From NCBI GenBank assembly GCA_965223435.1, contig CBDCWQ010000018.1, forward strand, positions 434,001 to 498,000: a stretch of DNA of 64,000 nucleotides, written 5' to 3'. This DNA is from CBDCWQ01 sp965223435. Lineage in GTDB: Bacteria > Myxococcota > Kuafuiibacteriia > Kuafuiibacteriales > Kuafuiibacteriaceae. A program made the position numbers and the translations under genes. Numbering within the stretch: position 1 is the first letter of the stretch; each line of letters starts with the position of its first letter. This document shows positions 34,208-42,776 of the stretch, in pieces. The notes beneath the pieces were generated by a model. The model was not told the DNA's origin. It worked only from the letters and a program-made list of their open reading frames with translations, and ran no database searches.

Positions 34208-37200
34208 CTACTCCGTTTCGCCTCTTGGCGGTGCGATGCTGGCTTTCACGCGGCGCGGTTTTGGATCGGTTATACGCTCCTTGGGCGCCGTGCGGGGCTG
34301 CTTCGCCCTCGGCATGGTCTCGGGCGCCCGCTCCGGAAGATTTCCCAGGGCGCGGATGCGGTTCTCCGCCAGCTGGGCGACATGGCGATAGGCTTGTGAT
34401 CTCGGTAAGCTTTTGGTCTCTCGGAGGAGGGTCTCCGCGCGGAGCGGGGTACCGATAGACGCCTTCAATTTTCGCTGCTTGGGCAGAGCCCCGCCGACCG
34501 GCAGCGCCTCGTGGGTCCCCGTCAGATGCATGGGCAGAATATCGACTTGCTCGCTGAGGCAGAGGTATCCGATCGCAGACTTGAAGCCCCGCATTTGTCC
34601 GTCTCGAGAACGGGTGCCTTCCGGGAAAATGAGAAGGGAGTGCCCGCGGCTCAGAGCGTCGCTGGCCATCCGCAACGACTTTTTCAACGAACCGTGGCGG
34701 TCGATGGGAAGGAGATTGGTGAAGTTCTCGAAATACACTCGCCTTAGCGGATCATCGAAGAAGTAGTCACGGGCGGCGAGGGTGGTGAGGTCTTCTCCGA
34801 AAGGGCCGAGCGCATGTTTGACCAGACCCATGTCGAGGTGGCTCGAGTGATTGGCCGCGACAATAAAGTTGGTGTTGGCGGGGATGTTGCCCTCACCCTC
34901 GATTTCGACGCCAAAGATCTTTTCGTAGCTTCGCCTTTGCCCCCACCCGAGCAGAGACTTGCCGACGCGGCTGACCACGCCAGGGACCCGCAGCGGGCGT
35001 TCTTCTTCTTTGCCTGCGACTTCCTCCGGACGCGTGACTTCGTCCGCCGGGCATCGTTCAGCTAAACGCACAATGTCGTTGACGGTTTCTGCAGAAGCGA
35101 CCTCATCCGCGCTGACGCGCGCCTGGGGAAACTCAGACTCCAGGGTGTTGAGGAGTTCGAGCTGCATGAGAGAGTCGAAAGACAATCCGTCGACCAGCGA
35201 GAGGCCACCAAACACTTCGTTGACGTTCCGTTGGCTCACCTTGGCGATGATGCGGTGGACCCGGGTGTGCACCCGGTCTTTGGCCTCTTCGTTGGCGTGA
35301 TGGGGCGTGGCGTCTTTGTGCTTGTTGACTTGGTTGAGGCGTTCGAGCCGCAGAATCTCGTCCCGAACGTAGGCGCGTTTGACCTTTCTCGTCGACGTGC
35401 GGGGAAGCGCGTGGTCGTGAAAGTGCATGGTTTTGACCCGTCGCCCAAAGGGTAGGCGGGATCCAACCTCTCGAAAGTGCTCGCGAATGGAGTCCTCGAC
35501 TTGTTTTTTCTGAAGCGGGCCGGCGCTCTTCTCACCGGACTCGTAGTTGGGGACCACCAAGGCTGCGACCCGTTCTCCCGACCCTGAGGACGCAGGCACC
35601 CCCACTACCGAAAGTTCTTTGATGCGGTCATGGCCGGTGTAGAGGGCCTCGATCTCGTCCGGGTAGACGTTTTTGCCGCTGGCTTCAATGATGACGTCCT
35701 TTTCGCGGCCTACGATGTACAGTCGGCCTTCCTCATCGAGCCTGCCCTGGTCTCCGGTGTGGAGCCACCCGTCCCTCAGTGTTTCTTTCGACGCCGCTTC
35801 GTCGTCGAGATATCCCTGCATGATGGTCGGGCCGCGGGCGACGACCTCGCCGATGCCTCGATCGTCTGGCTGATGAACGCGGACTTCCAGTCCGGGCAAC
35901 GGCAACCCCACGCTTCCCGGCGGGGTCAGCCTTCGGGGGCGGCCCACAGTCAGGACGGGCGACGCCTCGCTCAGTCCGTATCCCTCGTATAGACTGAAGC
36001 CCAGGCTTCGCATGTCCTTGAAGATGGATGGCTTCAAGGGTGCGCCCCCGCTGACGAGATAACGCAGTCTCCCGCCGAAGGCGTTGTGGACCGGCCGAAA
36101 CACCCAGCGACCGAGATTCCAGCCGGTCCGATCTCGAACCACCAGGTTCAGCCGCATGAATGTGCGAAGAAGGCTGCCCACCACCCATCCCTTGCCGTCG
36201 ATTTGTCGGGAAATCTTTCGGTGCAAAGACTCCCACACGGCAGGGACGCCCACCAACGCGGTCACGGGTGTTTCTTCGAAGGCACGAGAAATGAGCTCGG
36301 GCGTGCGCTCCTCAAGATAGGTGACCGACGCGCCGCTGGCGACGGGCATCAGAAGCCCAACCGAGAACTCGAAAGTATGATGCGGCGGCAACACCGAGAG
36401 GAGGGAGTCGGTGCGGTTGAGCTCAAACAGAACCGACATCCGACTGGTCAAGCTGGTGAAGTTTCGGTCCGTGAGCACCACGCCTTTGGGCTTGCCGGTG
36501 GTGCCGGAGGTAAAGATGATCGATGCCACATCTTCAGGTTTGCGCTTGACGACCGGGGCTTCATCTTCTCCGTTGACCAGATGCGCTTTTTCAAACACCT
36601 GATCCAGGGTCCAAACCGAAGGCATCGACTCCGACGGGGAATGGCTGCCGTTGGCTTTGTCCGATTTGAGTTTGTCGACGTTTCTGAGCTTGTCGACGAG
36701 GTTGGGACTGGCGATGGCCCCACGCGCGCGTGCCGCCCGTACGATGTTGCGCAATTCGTCTGAAGACAGATCGATGTCCACCGGGACCGCAGTGGCCCCC
36801 GAAAGAAGGATCCCAAAATAGGTCATGCCCCACTCAGGGCGGCCCTCAGAGGCGAGCACCACCCGATCGCCGCGGCCCACACCCTGCTTCTTGAGGAAGT
36901 GGCTCACCGCGTGGGCGGCCCGGCGCACGTCGCGGTAGGTGAATGAATCGGCCACATCATCTTTTTTGAGGATGCGAAAGGCCACCCGCCGGCCGTGCTC
37001 CTTGGTCCGCGACTCGAACATTTCAGCGAGGTCTCGGTAATCGCGGGGAATGGGAATGCGCTTGGTGCCCGAGGGCTCCATCTGCGGGAACACCCACTTT
37101 TCTAGGCCTGGAAGGTGCACATCGAGCCAGTAGGTCCGCCAGTTGATGCCCTCGGGGTCGAAGGGAAGTAAGGACCGGTCGGCCGGGTTCATTCGCGAGA

Positions 37201-38761
37201 ACAGGCCCCGGCTTTGGGTGCTCAAGAAGACGTACTTGTTGTCCCAGATGAACGGCATAAACAGGTCAAAAACCTCAGAAGCACGTCCGATCTGGAGTTC
37301 GGTGTTCTTGGCGGCCTTTTGGGCCCGAGAAACCCAGCCCCCGAAGGGGCCGTATCGCTCCGGTGCCATTTGATCGAGCACTTTGCGCGATCTCGACAAG
37401 ATCTGTTTGATCGCGGGTGCCCCGGTGTGCTCGTACCGAGTCCGTGACATCGGCAATGGCATCTGCCGAATCTTGAGCTCGGCCTTCCATTTCGCGATCT
37501 TCCCTTCCGCGGCCAAACGTTTGAAGTGACGTCTTTTGTATAGGCCTACCAGCGTCACCACCCGGGCCATGCTGCACGGATTGAGCTCGCCGGTGGCGGC
37601 TTGGTAGACCTTTTTGGTTTCGCCCGCGATCAGTGCGGCGCCGGCCGCCAGGGTGACCGATCCCACGTAGTCGACCGGAATGACGTCGAGAATGAGCTCT
37701 GTGCTGCCCGGGTATACCACCTGCCCTTGGATCCCCATCCATGCCAGGGGTGCGCTGGTGTTCATGCCTTCGTTCCAGCCCGGAAAGGGGTAACTCATGG
37801 AGCTTTCGACGACTGCAGGTCTGACGATGGCCCAGTCGAGCCCCTCGGTAGAGGCCACCGCTTGCTCTCCAAGCGCCTTGGAATAGGTGTAGATGTTGGG
37901 CCACCCCCATTGGGCCGCCCGTTCTTTGCCCACCCGGATGAGCTCTTCTTGGACCCAGCGTCGGCGCTGGTTGGTGATGGCGGCGCGCACGGTGCGTTCG
38001 TGGGGTTCGCGTCGTTCCTTTTTTAATCGCTCTAGGGCCTCGGAGCGGAATGTGGCCTCGAGTGCGGCGTCGTCGGTGCGAGCCTTGACCTGCTGGATTT
38101 GACGCTCCAGGTCCCGAAGCTCTCGCTTCCAGTCGAAGGTGGCGCCCTTCAGTTCTCCCTCGCGGGGGAAGTAGCCAAGAATGGGTGCATCTTCGCGGAT
38201 GCGCCCGGAGCGACTTCCGGCTACGAAGCAGGTCGATACGTGAATCAGCCGGGGGTGTCGAAGTTTGCTCGCAAAGAGGGCCACCTCACGGGCGCCGATG
38301 GTGTTGGCGTCGATAGCGTTGTCGAGGGGGGGATTGAAATTCACGAGCCCCGCCGAGTTGATCACCAAATCGAGTTTTTCTTTGAGCCGCTCAAAGGTGC
38401 GGGGTTCGAGTCCAAGATCGGGTTTTGCGAGATCCCCCGCGACCGCTTCACATTGGTCGCGGACGTACGCATCGAAGCTTTTACCGAAGCGACGGCGGAT
38501 CGGCTCCATCATGGGCGACCCAAGCACGTCCTCGTTGAACCGATCCTCTGCGGTCTTGCTCTTGGTCGGACGAATCATGCAATAGATCCGTCCGACGGAG
38601 AAGCGCTCGAGAAGCATGCCGAGCATCACCTTCGCCAAGAACCCAGTCGTTCCGATGAGCATGACGTGCTTGCCTTGATAGAGTTCGAGCGGGGATAGCT
38701 CCGGATTTTTGGCGTCGGTGGGCATCATCTTTCGGGTCCGACTGGGCTTAGCAAACGGCAC
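34208..38761 (-). CDS. elbD: ElbD-like four-domain enzyme: acyl reductase, AMP-ligase, ACP, acyltransferase
   Basis: 1,517 residues. Domains: NAD(P)-binding fatty-acyl/thioester reductase (GTTGFLAK near 38; YSKALGE active-site Tyr-Lys), then its C-terminal part to about 580; an acyl-AMP ligase (FTSGTTGKPKG near 755, YGLSEASP, GWLHTGD, GKNVYPDEIE near 1030); an acyl carrier domain (GLSFDSLMQLELL, phosphopantetheine Ser near 1195); and a PlsC-type acyltransferase (NHSSHLD near 1303, FPEGTRSRDG near 1384). From memory, this is the layout described for Myxococcus xanthus ElbD, which reduces fatty acids for alkyl-ether lipid formation. The symbol is assigned by architecture only. The start is GTG 38761; an ATG-ATG 33 bp downstream is possible. 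Downstream genes are an SDR and RsmB. Confidence 0.82.
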   Translation of the reverse strand: MPFAKPSRTRKMMPTDAKNPELSPLELYQGKHVMLIGTTGFLAKVMLGMLLERFSVGRIYCMIRPTKSKTAEDRFNEDVLGSPMMEPIRRRFGKSFDAYVRDQCEAVAGDLAKPDLGLEPRTFERLKEKLDLVINSAGLVNFNPPLDNAIDANTIGAREVALFASKLRHPRLIHVSTCFVAGSRSGRIREDAPILGYFPREGELKGATFDWKRELRDLERQIQQVKARTDDAALEATFRSEALERLKKERREPHERTVRAAITNQRRRWVQEELIRVGKERAAQWGWPNIYTYSKALGEQAVASTEGLDWAIVRPAVVESSMSYPFPGWNEGMNTSAPLAWMGIQGQVVYPGSTELILDVIPVDYVGSVTLAAGAALIAGETKKVYQAATGELNPCSMARVVTLVGLYKRRHFKRLAAEGKIAKWKAELKIRQMPLPMSRTRYEHTGAPAIKQILSRSRKVLDQMAPERYGPFGGWVSRAQKAAKNTELQIGRASEVFDLFMPFIWDNKYVFLSTQSRGLFSRMNPADRSLLPFDPEGINWRTYWLDVHLPGLEKWVFPQMEPSGTKRIPIPRDYRDLAEMFESRTKEHGRRVAFRILKKDDVADSFTYRDVRRAAHAVSHFLKKQGVGRGDRVVLASEGRPEWGMTYFGILLSGATAVPVDIDLSSDELRNIVRAARARGAIASPNLVDKLRNVDKLKSDKANGSHSPSESMPSVWTLDQVFEKAHLVNGEDEAPVVKRKPEDVASIIFTSGTTGKPKGVVLTDRNFTSLTSRMSVLFELNRTDSLLSVLPPHHTFEFSVGLLMPVASGASVTYLEERTPELISRAFEETPVTALVGVPAVWESLHRKISRQIDGKGWVVGSLLRTFMRLNLVVRDRTGWNLGRWVFRPVHNAFGGRLRYLVSGGAPLKPSIFKDMRSLGFSLYEGYGLSEASPVLTVGRPRRLTPPGSVGLPLPGLEVRVHQPDDRGIGEVVARGPTIMQGYLDDEAASKETLRDGWLHTGDQGRLDEEGRLYIVGREKDVIIEASGKNVYPDEIEALYTGHDRIKELSVVGVPASSGSGERVAALVVPNYESGEKSAGPLQKKQVEDSIREHFREVGSRLPFGRRVKTMHFHDHALPRTSTRKVKRAYVRDEILRLERLNQVNKHKDATPHHANEEAKDRVHTRVHRIIAKVSQRNVNEVFGGLSLVDGLSFDSLMQLELLNTLESEFPQARVSADEVASAETVNDIVRLAERCPADEVTRPEEVAGKEEERPLRVPGVVSRVGKSLLGWGQRRSYEKIFGVEIEGEGNIPANTNFIVAANHSSHLDMGLVKHALGPFGEDLTTLAARDYFFDDPLRRVYFENFTNLLPIDRHGSLKKSLRMASDALSRGHSLLIFPEGTRSRDGQMRGFKSAIGYLCLSEQVDILPMHLTGTHEALPVGGALPKQRKLKASIGTPLRAETLLRETKSLPRSQAYRHVAQLAENRIRALGNLPERAPETMPRAKQPRTAPKERITDPKPRRVKASIAPPRGETE

Positions 38762-38860
38762 CGCACCTGTCTTGCTTCGGAAACGGGTGCCTGCGTTAAG
38801 CCCTAATATGACCGGGCCTGGCCCACCGGGCCCCTGGCGCCGCCTCGCGTACTTTTTTCG

Positions 38861-39544
38861 CTACACGGTTCGGCGAGGCCGGGGCCGGAGCCGATACATC
38901 GTACCGCTGGGCTCGAGTTCGAGCCGCTGGGACAAGACCGCCGAACGGAGCCAGGCCTCATAGGCGGATGCAGCCAGGGTTTGCCACGTGCCGAGGCGAA
39001 CCGCCTGTCGTTCGGACCTTTGGTGTTCCGCCAGCGCCCTCCGGTGGCGGCTCCATACTTCATCGATGGAGTCGGCCTCGGTGACGATCTGTAGGGCAAC
39101 CTCCGGGGGTTGGCGCAGTTCTTTCAACCCTTCGAGGGTGGTCGTTTCTACCCGTCGGCCCTCAGAAAGGGGCGTAATGATGTGCAACATCAGATGCGCC
39201 CGCTGCCGCCCCGGCGACTCGATGCCCATGAAAAACAGGGCCGATTCGGACTCATGGGCAAAGGGCACCAAAAGCACACGGTAGTGTCCCTGCGCGAGGG
39301 CGGTCACCTCCACGGAGTGGCTTGCGCGCTCGAAGCCCAGCGCGTGCAGGCGCTCGGTGAGGAATTTGAGGGGTTCTTCGGCGTCTTCGGGAATCCGCTT
39401 GAAACTCACTTCCTCCACTTCAAAATGCTTGGGCAGCCGCCCCTTTCCGCCAGAGATGAGTCCTTTTTGTCGGCGGAACAGCAGCGTGAGGAAGGCCGCG
39501 AGCGCCAGTGCACACACTGCGAAGGGAAGGACACGGGTGTCCAT
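38861..39544 (-). CDS. membrane-anchored protein of unknown function
   Basis: 227 residues. One N-terminal membrane segment (about residues 5-23, LPFAVCALALAAFLTLLF) followed by basic residues, so the rest is probably cytoplasmic. I recognise no family. The soluble part alternates strands and helices, with a long basic helix near 165-190. It starts 6 bp after the BY-kinase gene and so belongs to the polysaccharide operon, where it might be an accessory factor. Its end is 99 bp before the ElbD-like gene. Confidence 0.7.
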   Translation of the reverse strand: MDTRVLPFAVCALALAAFLTLLFRRQKGLISGGKGRLPKHFEVEEVSFKRIPEDAEEPLKFLTERLHALGFERASHSVEVTALAQGHYRVLLVPFAHESESALFFMGIESPGRQRAHLMLHIITPLSEGRRVETTTLEGLKELRQPPEVALQIVTEADSIDEVWSRHRRALAEHQRSERQAVRLGTWQTLAASAYEAWLRSAVLSQRLELEPSGTMYRLRPRPRRTV

Positions 39545-39550
39545 GGGGCG

Positions 39551-41773
39551 CTACGCTGCGCCGCCGGCGATGTCGGTCTTCTTTAAGACGTCGACCGCCT
39601 CATCCGCTCCGTATCCGTACCGGTGGTAGTAGTAGTAGTGGTAGTGGCCGCCGTAGCCGTCCTTGGCAAAATTGACGTTGTTGAGCACGCAGCCGAGAAT
39701 GTTGGCTTCTACGTCGCGAAGCAGCCGGGCCGCGCGTCGCGCCGCATCTTTGGGTGTCCCCGACGCCTGAATCACAAAAACGGTTCCGTCGGTGCTCTGA
39801 GATAAGATCGCGGCATCGGTGACGGCGCCGACCGGCGGAGAGTCGAGCAGAACCCGGTCGTATCGGGCATCGAGGTCTCGAAGAAGACGTGCGAAGCGCT
39901 CCGAATGGAGCAGTTCCGCAGGGTTGGGGGGCATGGGGCCACACGGCAAGAGATCCAGGCCCATGACCTCTGTGGACTTGATGGCCTGGTCCAAGGTGGC
40001 GGTCTCCACCAACACGTTGGTCAGACCTTTTTCCCCGGACACGCCGAAGGTCCGGTGGAGCCGCGGACGCCGGAGGTCGGAGTCGACGATCAGCACGCGG
40101 TTTCCAGCCTGGGCCATGGTGATCCCCAGAGCGGTCACGGTTGTGGTCTTCCCCTCGACGGGACCCGCGCTGGTAAACAGCAGCCGCTTGAGGGGTTTGT
40201 CGGTTCCCAAGAACAACAGATTGGTGCGGATGGAGCGCGCGCACTCTGCCGCCGAGCTCTTGGGGTTTCTGATGATATACAGATCTCGATCTTGGGAAGC
40301 ACCGCTCTTGCCTTCGAGCCGTCCTTTTTCTTGGCCGGGGGAGCCGATGGCCGGAAGCACGCCGAGGAACGGAATTCTCAGGAGGTGCTCCACGTCTTCT
40401 TGGCTGCGTACGGTGTTGTCCAGCAACACGCTGGCGATGGCGATCAGCATGCCCAGCGCCAACCCCGCCATGATTCCGAGTGCGAGGTTCTTCACCATCG
40501 ATGGCCGCACCGGCGCATGAACCGGCTCGGCGGTTTCGAGCCAACTGGCGAAGTTCGTTTTCAAGGAGCCCGCCAGGTCCGCCTCGACTTGCCGCTTGAG
40601 GAGCGATTGGTAAATGGTCTGGGTGGTCCCGAAGTCTCGGGTCAGCTTGCTGTACTCGAGGGCCAGGTTGTTCAGGTGCATCACCCGGTCTTTTTCGTTG
40701 CCCATCGCGCCCTCAAGGTGCCTTTGGGCGTTTTTCAGCCCAGCGATGTCGTTGTCGAGCGTTTCGGCGATGAGCGCGATCTCTCGCTTCAAGTGGGCTT
40801 GGGTTCGAGCCGTCTGGTTTTCAACCGCCACCATTTTTGGGTGCCTGGCCCCGTAGCGCGTCGCCAATTCGGCTCTGGTTTTGTCCAACTCGAGCAGCGA
40901 GCTTTTGAGCTTTTCGATCACCGGGCTTCGTGAAATCGACGGAGCGGACTGGATGTCCCCACTTTCAGACTGGCGCTTGAGAATCTCTTTTCGGGCCCGG
41001 AGTTCGATCAACTTGGTCCGGTTTTCCAACAGTTTTTCGTTGAGGGTGGCCATGCCCGCCGCGGTGATATTCTCCCGGTCTTGAAGGGATACCGATACGA
41101 GCATGTTGTCTCGTTTGAATTCGTAGAGTGCCCGCTCCGCTTCCTCGAGCTTGGTGGCAAACTCGTTGGCCCGTTGGTCGAGCCATTTTGATGCACTTCG
41201 GTTCGATTCCAGACGACGCGACAGGGTGTAGTCGATGTACGCTTGCGCGATGTTGTTGGCGATTCTCGCGGCCCGATCGGCATCGCGGTCTTCGACCACC
41301 AGGTCTGCCACGCGGCTGTTTCGTTCGGAAGAGACGGAGGTGATTTGGCCGAGCACGGCAAGAATGTCGTTGACTCGGGTGTCATCGGTGGCGTCGGCGA
41401 GCCCGTAGGCCTTGAGAAAGCCCTCGTCCGACTCGAGGCCCATGCGGGCGATCGCGTCCTGCATGACGGCCCGGCTGAGCAGCACCTTGTGCTGCGTATT
41501 GTAAAACAGCGTTTCTGCCCGGACCTGACTGCTGAAGTCGTCCACGGTCATGGTGTCGTCCAAGACCTTGGGGAGCGCCGGTTCGATCAGGATCTGCGCG
41601 GTTGCACGGTAGATCTTGGGCAGTCGCAAGGTGCCGAGGGCGGCAGCTGCGGCCACCACCACCGTCGACAGCAGGACGATCCATTTTCGGCGGCGTACGG
41701 AGTAGAGAATTTCACGAAGCTCGATGTTCCAGCCGCCATCGCTGTTCGAGACGTCAGTTCGCGTTGTTTGCAC
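39551..41773 (-). CDS. polysaccharide co-polymerase/BY-kinase (Wzc-like)
   Basis: 740 residues. An inner-membrane protein controlling chain length and export of a surface polysaccharide. The N-terminal Wzz domain begins after a short cytoplasmic lead and a first membrane helix (KWIVLLSTVVVAAAAAL, about 31-47). Long coiled coils fill 170-400, and a second helix (LALGIMAGLALGMLIAI) precedes the kinase. The kinase shows Walker A (GPVEGKTTT, about 540), Walker A' (VLIVDSDLRRP) and Walker B (VLLDSPPVG). The tail is a dense tyrosine cluster (YGGHYHYYYYHRYGYG), the usual autophosphorylation site. 32 bp separate it from the export lipoprotein gene upstream. Confidence 0.93.
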   Translation of the reverse strand: MQTTRTDVSNSDGGWNIELREILYSVRRRKWIVLLSTVVVAAAAALGTLRLPKIYRATAQILIEPALPKVLDDTMTVDDFSSQVRAETLFYNTQHKVLLSRAVMQDAIARMGLESDEGFLKAYGLADATDDTRVNDILAVLGQITSVSSERNSRVADLVVEDRDADRAARIANNIAQAYIDYTLSRRLESNRSASKWLDQRANEFATKLEEAERALYEFKRDNMLVSVSLQDRENITAAGMATLNEKLLENRTKLIELRARKEILKRQSESGDIQSAPSISRSPVIEKLKSSLLELDKTRAELATRYGARHPKMVAVENQTARTQAHLKREIALIAETLDNDIAGLKNAQRHLEGAMGNEKDRVMHLNNLALEYSKLTRDFGTTQTIYQSLLKRQVEADLAGSLKTNFASWLETAEPVHAPVRPSMVKNLALGIMAGLALGMLIAIASVLLDNTVRSQEDVEHLLRIPFLGVLPAIGSPGQEKGRLEGKSGASQDRDLYIIRNPKSSAAECARSIRTNLLFLGTDKPLKRLLFTSAGPVEGKTTTVTALGITMAQAGNRVLIVDSDLRRPRLHRTFGVSGEKGLTNVLVETATLDQAIKSTEVMGLDLLPCGPMPPNPAELLHSERFARLLRDLDARYDRVLLDSPPVGAVTDAAILSQSTDGTVFVIQASGTPKDAARRAARLLRDVEANILGCVLNNVNFAKDGYGGHYHYYYYHRYGYGADEAVDVLKKTDIAGGAA

Positions 41774-41805
41774 GGTCGACCTCGATTCGGACAGGTTGTG
41801 TCCGT

Positions 41806-42405
41806 CTAGAAGATGGCTTCGGGAACAAAGATAATGTCACCCGGCCGCAACTGAAAATTAGGCGCTTTGCCTGCACCAATATCCCCGACGGGGACAACAT
41901 AACGTCGTTCTTTGCCCGATTCCAGTCGGGTAACACTCACGGAGTTTCTGGCGGCCAACTTGCTAAAACCTCCTGCCTTCGTGATGGCATGAATGACGGA
42001 CATCCCGACTTCGAAGGGAAAGGTTCCGGTTTTGCTGACCTGTCCAAGAACGTGAATCTTTTGTGAATTCTGCTCGCGGACAAAAACCGATACCTGCGGA
42101 TCTACCAAATAGCCTTCAGCAAGGCGCGCTCGAATGACTTCGGCGATGGCTTCGGGGGTCTTGCCGAGAAGACGGACCTGGCCGATCAACGGAAAGTCGA
42201 TTGCGCCGTCCGGGTTCACCCGGTAGACGCCTCCGAGCTCTTCCTCGCGGAAGACTTTCACTTCCACGACGTCCGCGACACCGAGCGCCACCGACGTGGG
42301 TTTCGTCGCCAGCGCCTCAATCGGGGGTTGCCCGGTTGTTCCGCATGCAGCGATCAACCCGAGAGCCAGCGCCAGTGGTTTGTTATGGGCTGCGTTTTCC
42401 GACAT
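41806..42405 (-). CDS. Wza-like polysaccharide export lipoprotein
   Basis: 199 residues from ATG 42405, preferred over the upstream in-frame start at 42456 because GGAG lies 9 nt before it and a lipoprotein signal then starts the protein (LALALGLIAAC lipobox). A Poly_export domain (YRVNPDGAIDFPLIGQVRLLG, then AEGYLVDPQVSVFV) is followed by one SLBB-type domain (KIHVLGQVSKTGTFPF to the end at PGDIIFVPEAIF). Shorter than E. coli Wza (one SLBB, no C-terminal helix), as in many Gram-negative secretion loci. First gene of the operon with the BY-kinase. Confidence 0.9.
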   Translation of the reverse strand: MSENAAHNKPLALALGLIAACGTTGQPPIEALATKPTSVALGVADVVEVKVFREEELGGVYRVNPDGAIDFPLIGQVRLLGKTPEAIAEVIRARLAEGYLVDPQVSVFVREQNSQKIHVLGQVSKTGTFPFEVGMSVIHAITKAGGFSKLAARNSVSVTRLESGKERRYVVPVGDIGAGKAPNFQLRPGDIIFVPEAIF

Positions 42406-42776
42406 GTTCTGCGTCTCCGGACCTTGATGTTCCATTGCCTCTGTTAGGCGGCTCACGACCGGGTTCGACGGTTCTGGTCGAGTCCCTCAAGCCTCCTGGT
42501 CCTCGCGTGTGCTCGATTTGGTCCAGCCCTCTAACGTCTCCCACCACGATGTGCAACGAAAGACTGTCGCGAACGCCTCGATGAACCGCCCGGTTTGATC
42601 CGGTCGCTCAAAAGTCCCGATACGATCGGTCCAACTGTCCGGTACGACTTGGGGTTTAACGCCGGACATTTGCGGCTTGACCCCGATAGCCTCCGAAGCT
42701 CACAAGTCATCGCCTTGGACGGCGGGATGGTCGCTTGGTGTGCGATCCGGATCCGCCGGCATCGAGGGGGCAAAGG
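42406..42776. other. divergent promoter region of the polysaccharide locus
   Basis: 371 bp between the leftward export/kinase operon and the rightward asparagine synthase/flippase pair. It must hold both promoters, but I can define neither -35/-10 pair with confidence. No gene in it is supported; open frames here are shadows or in-frame extensions. The ribosome site GAGGGGG just before 42777 fixes the asnB-like start. Confidence 0.5.

Noticed and set aside
42735..42776. Longer AsnB start
   Set aside because: The glutaminase needs Cys as the residue after the initiator Met, which only the start at 42777 gives.
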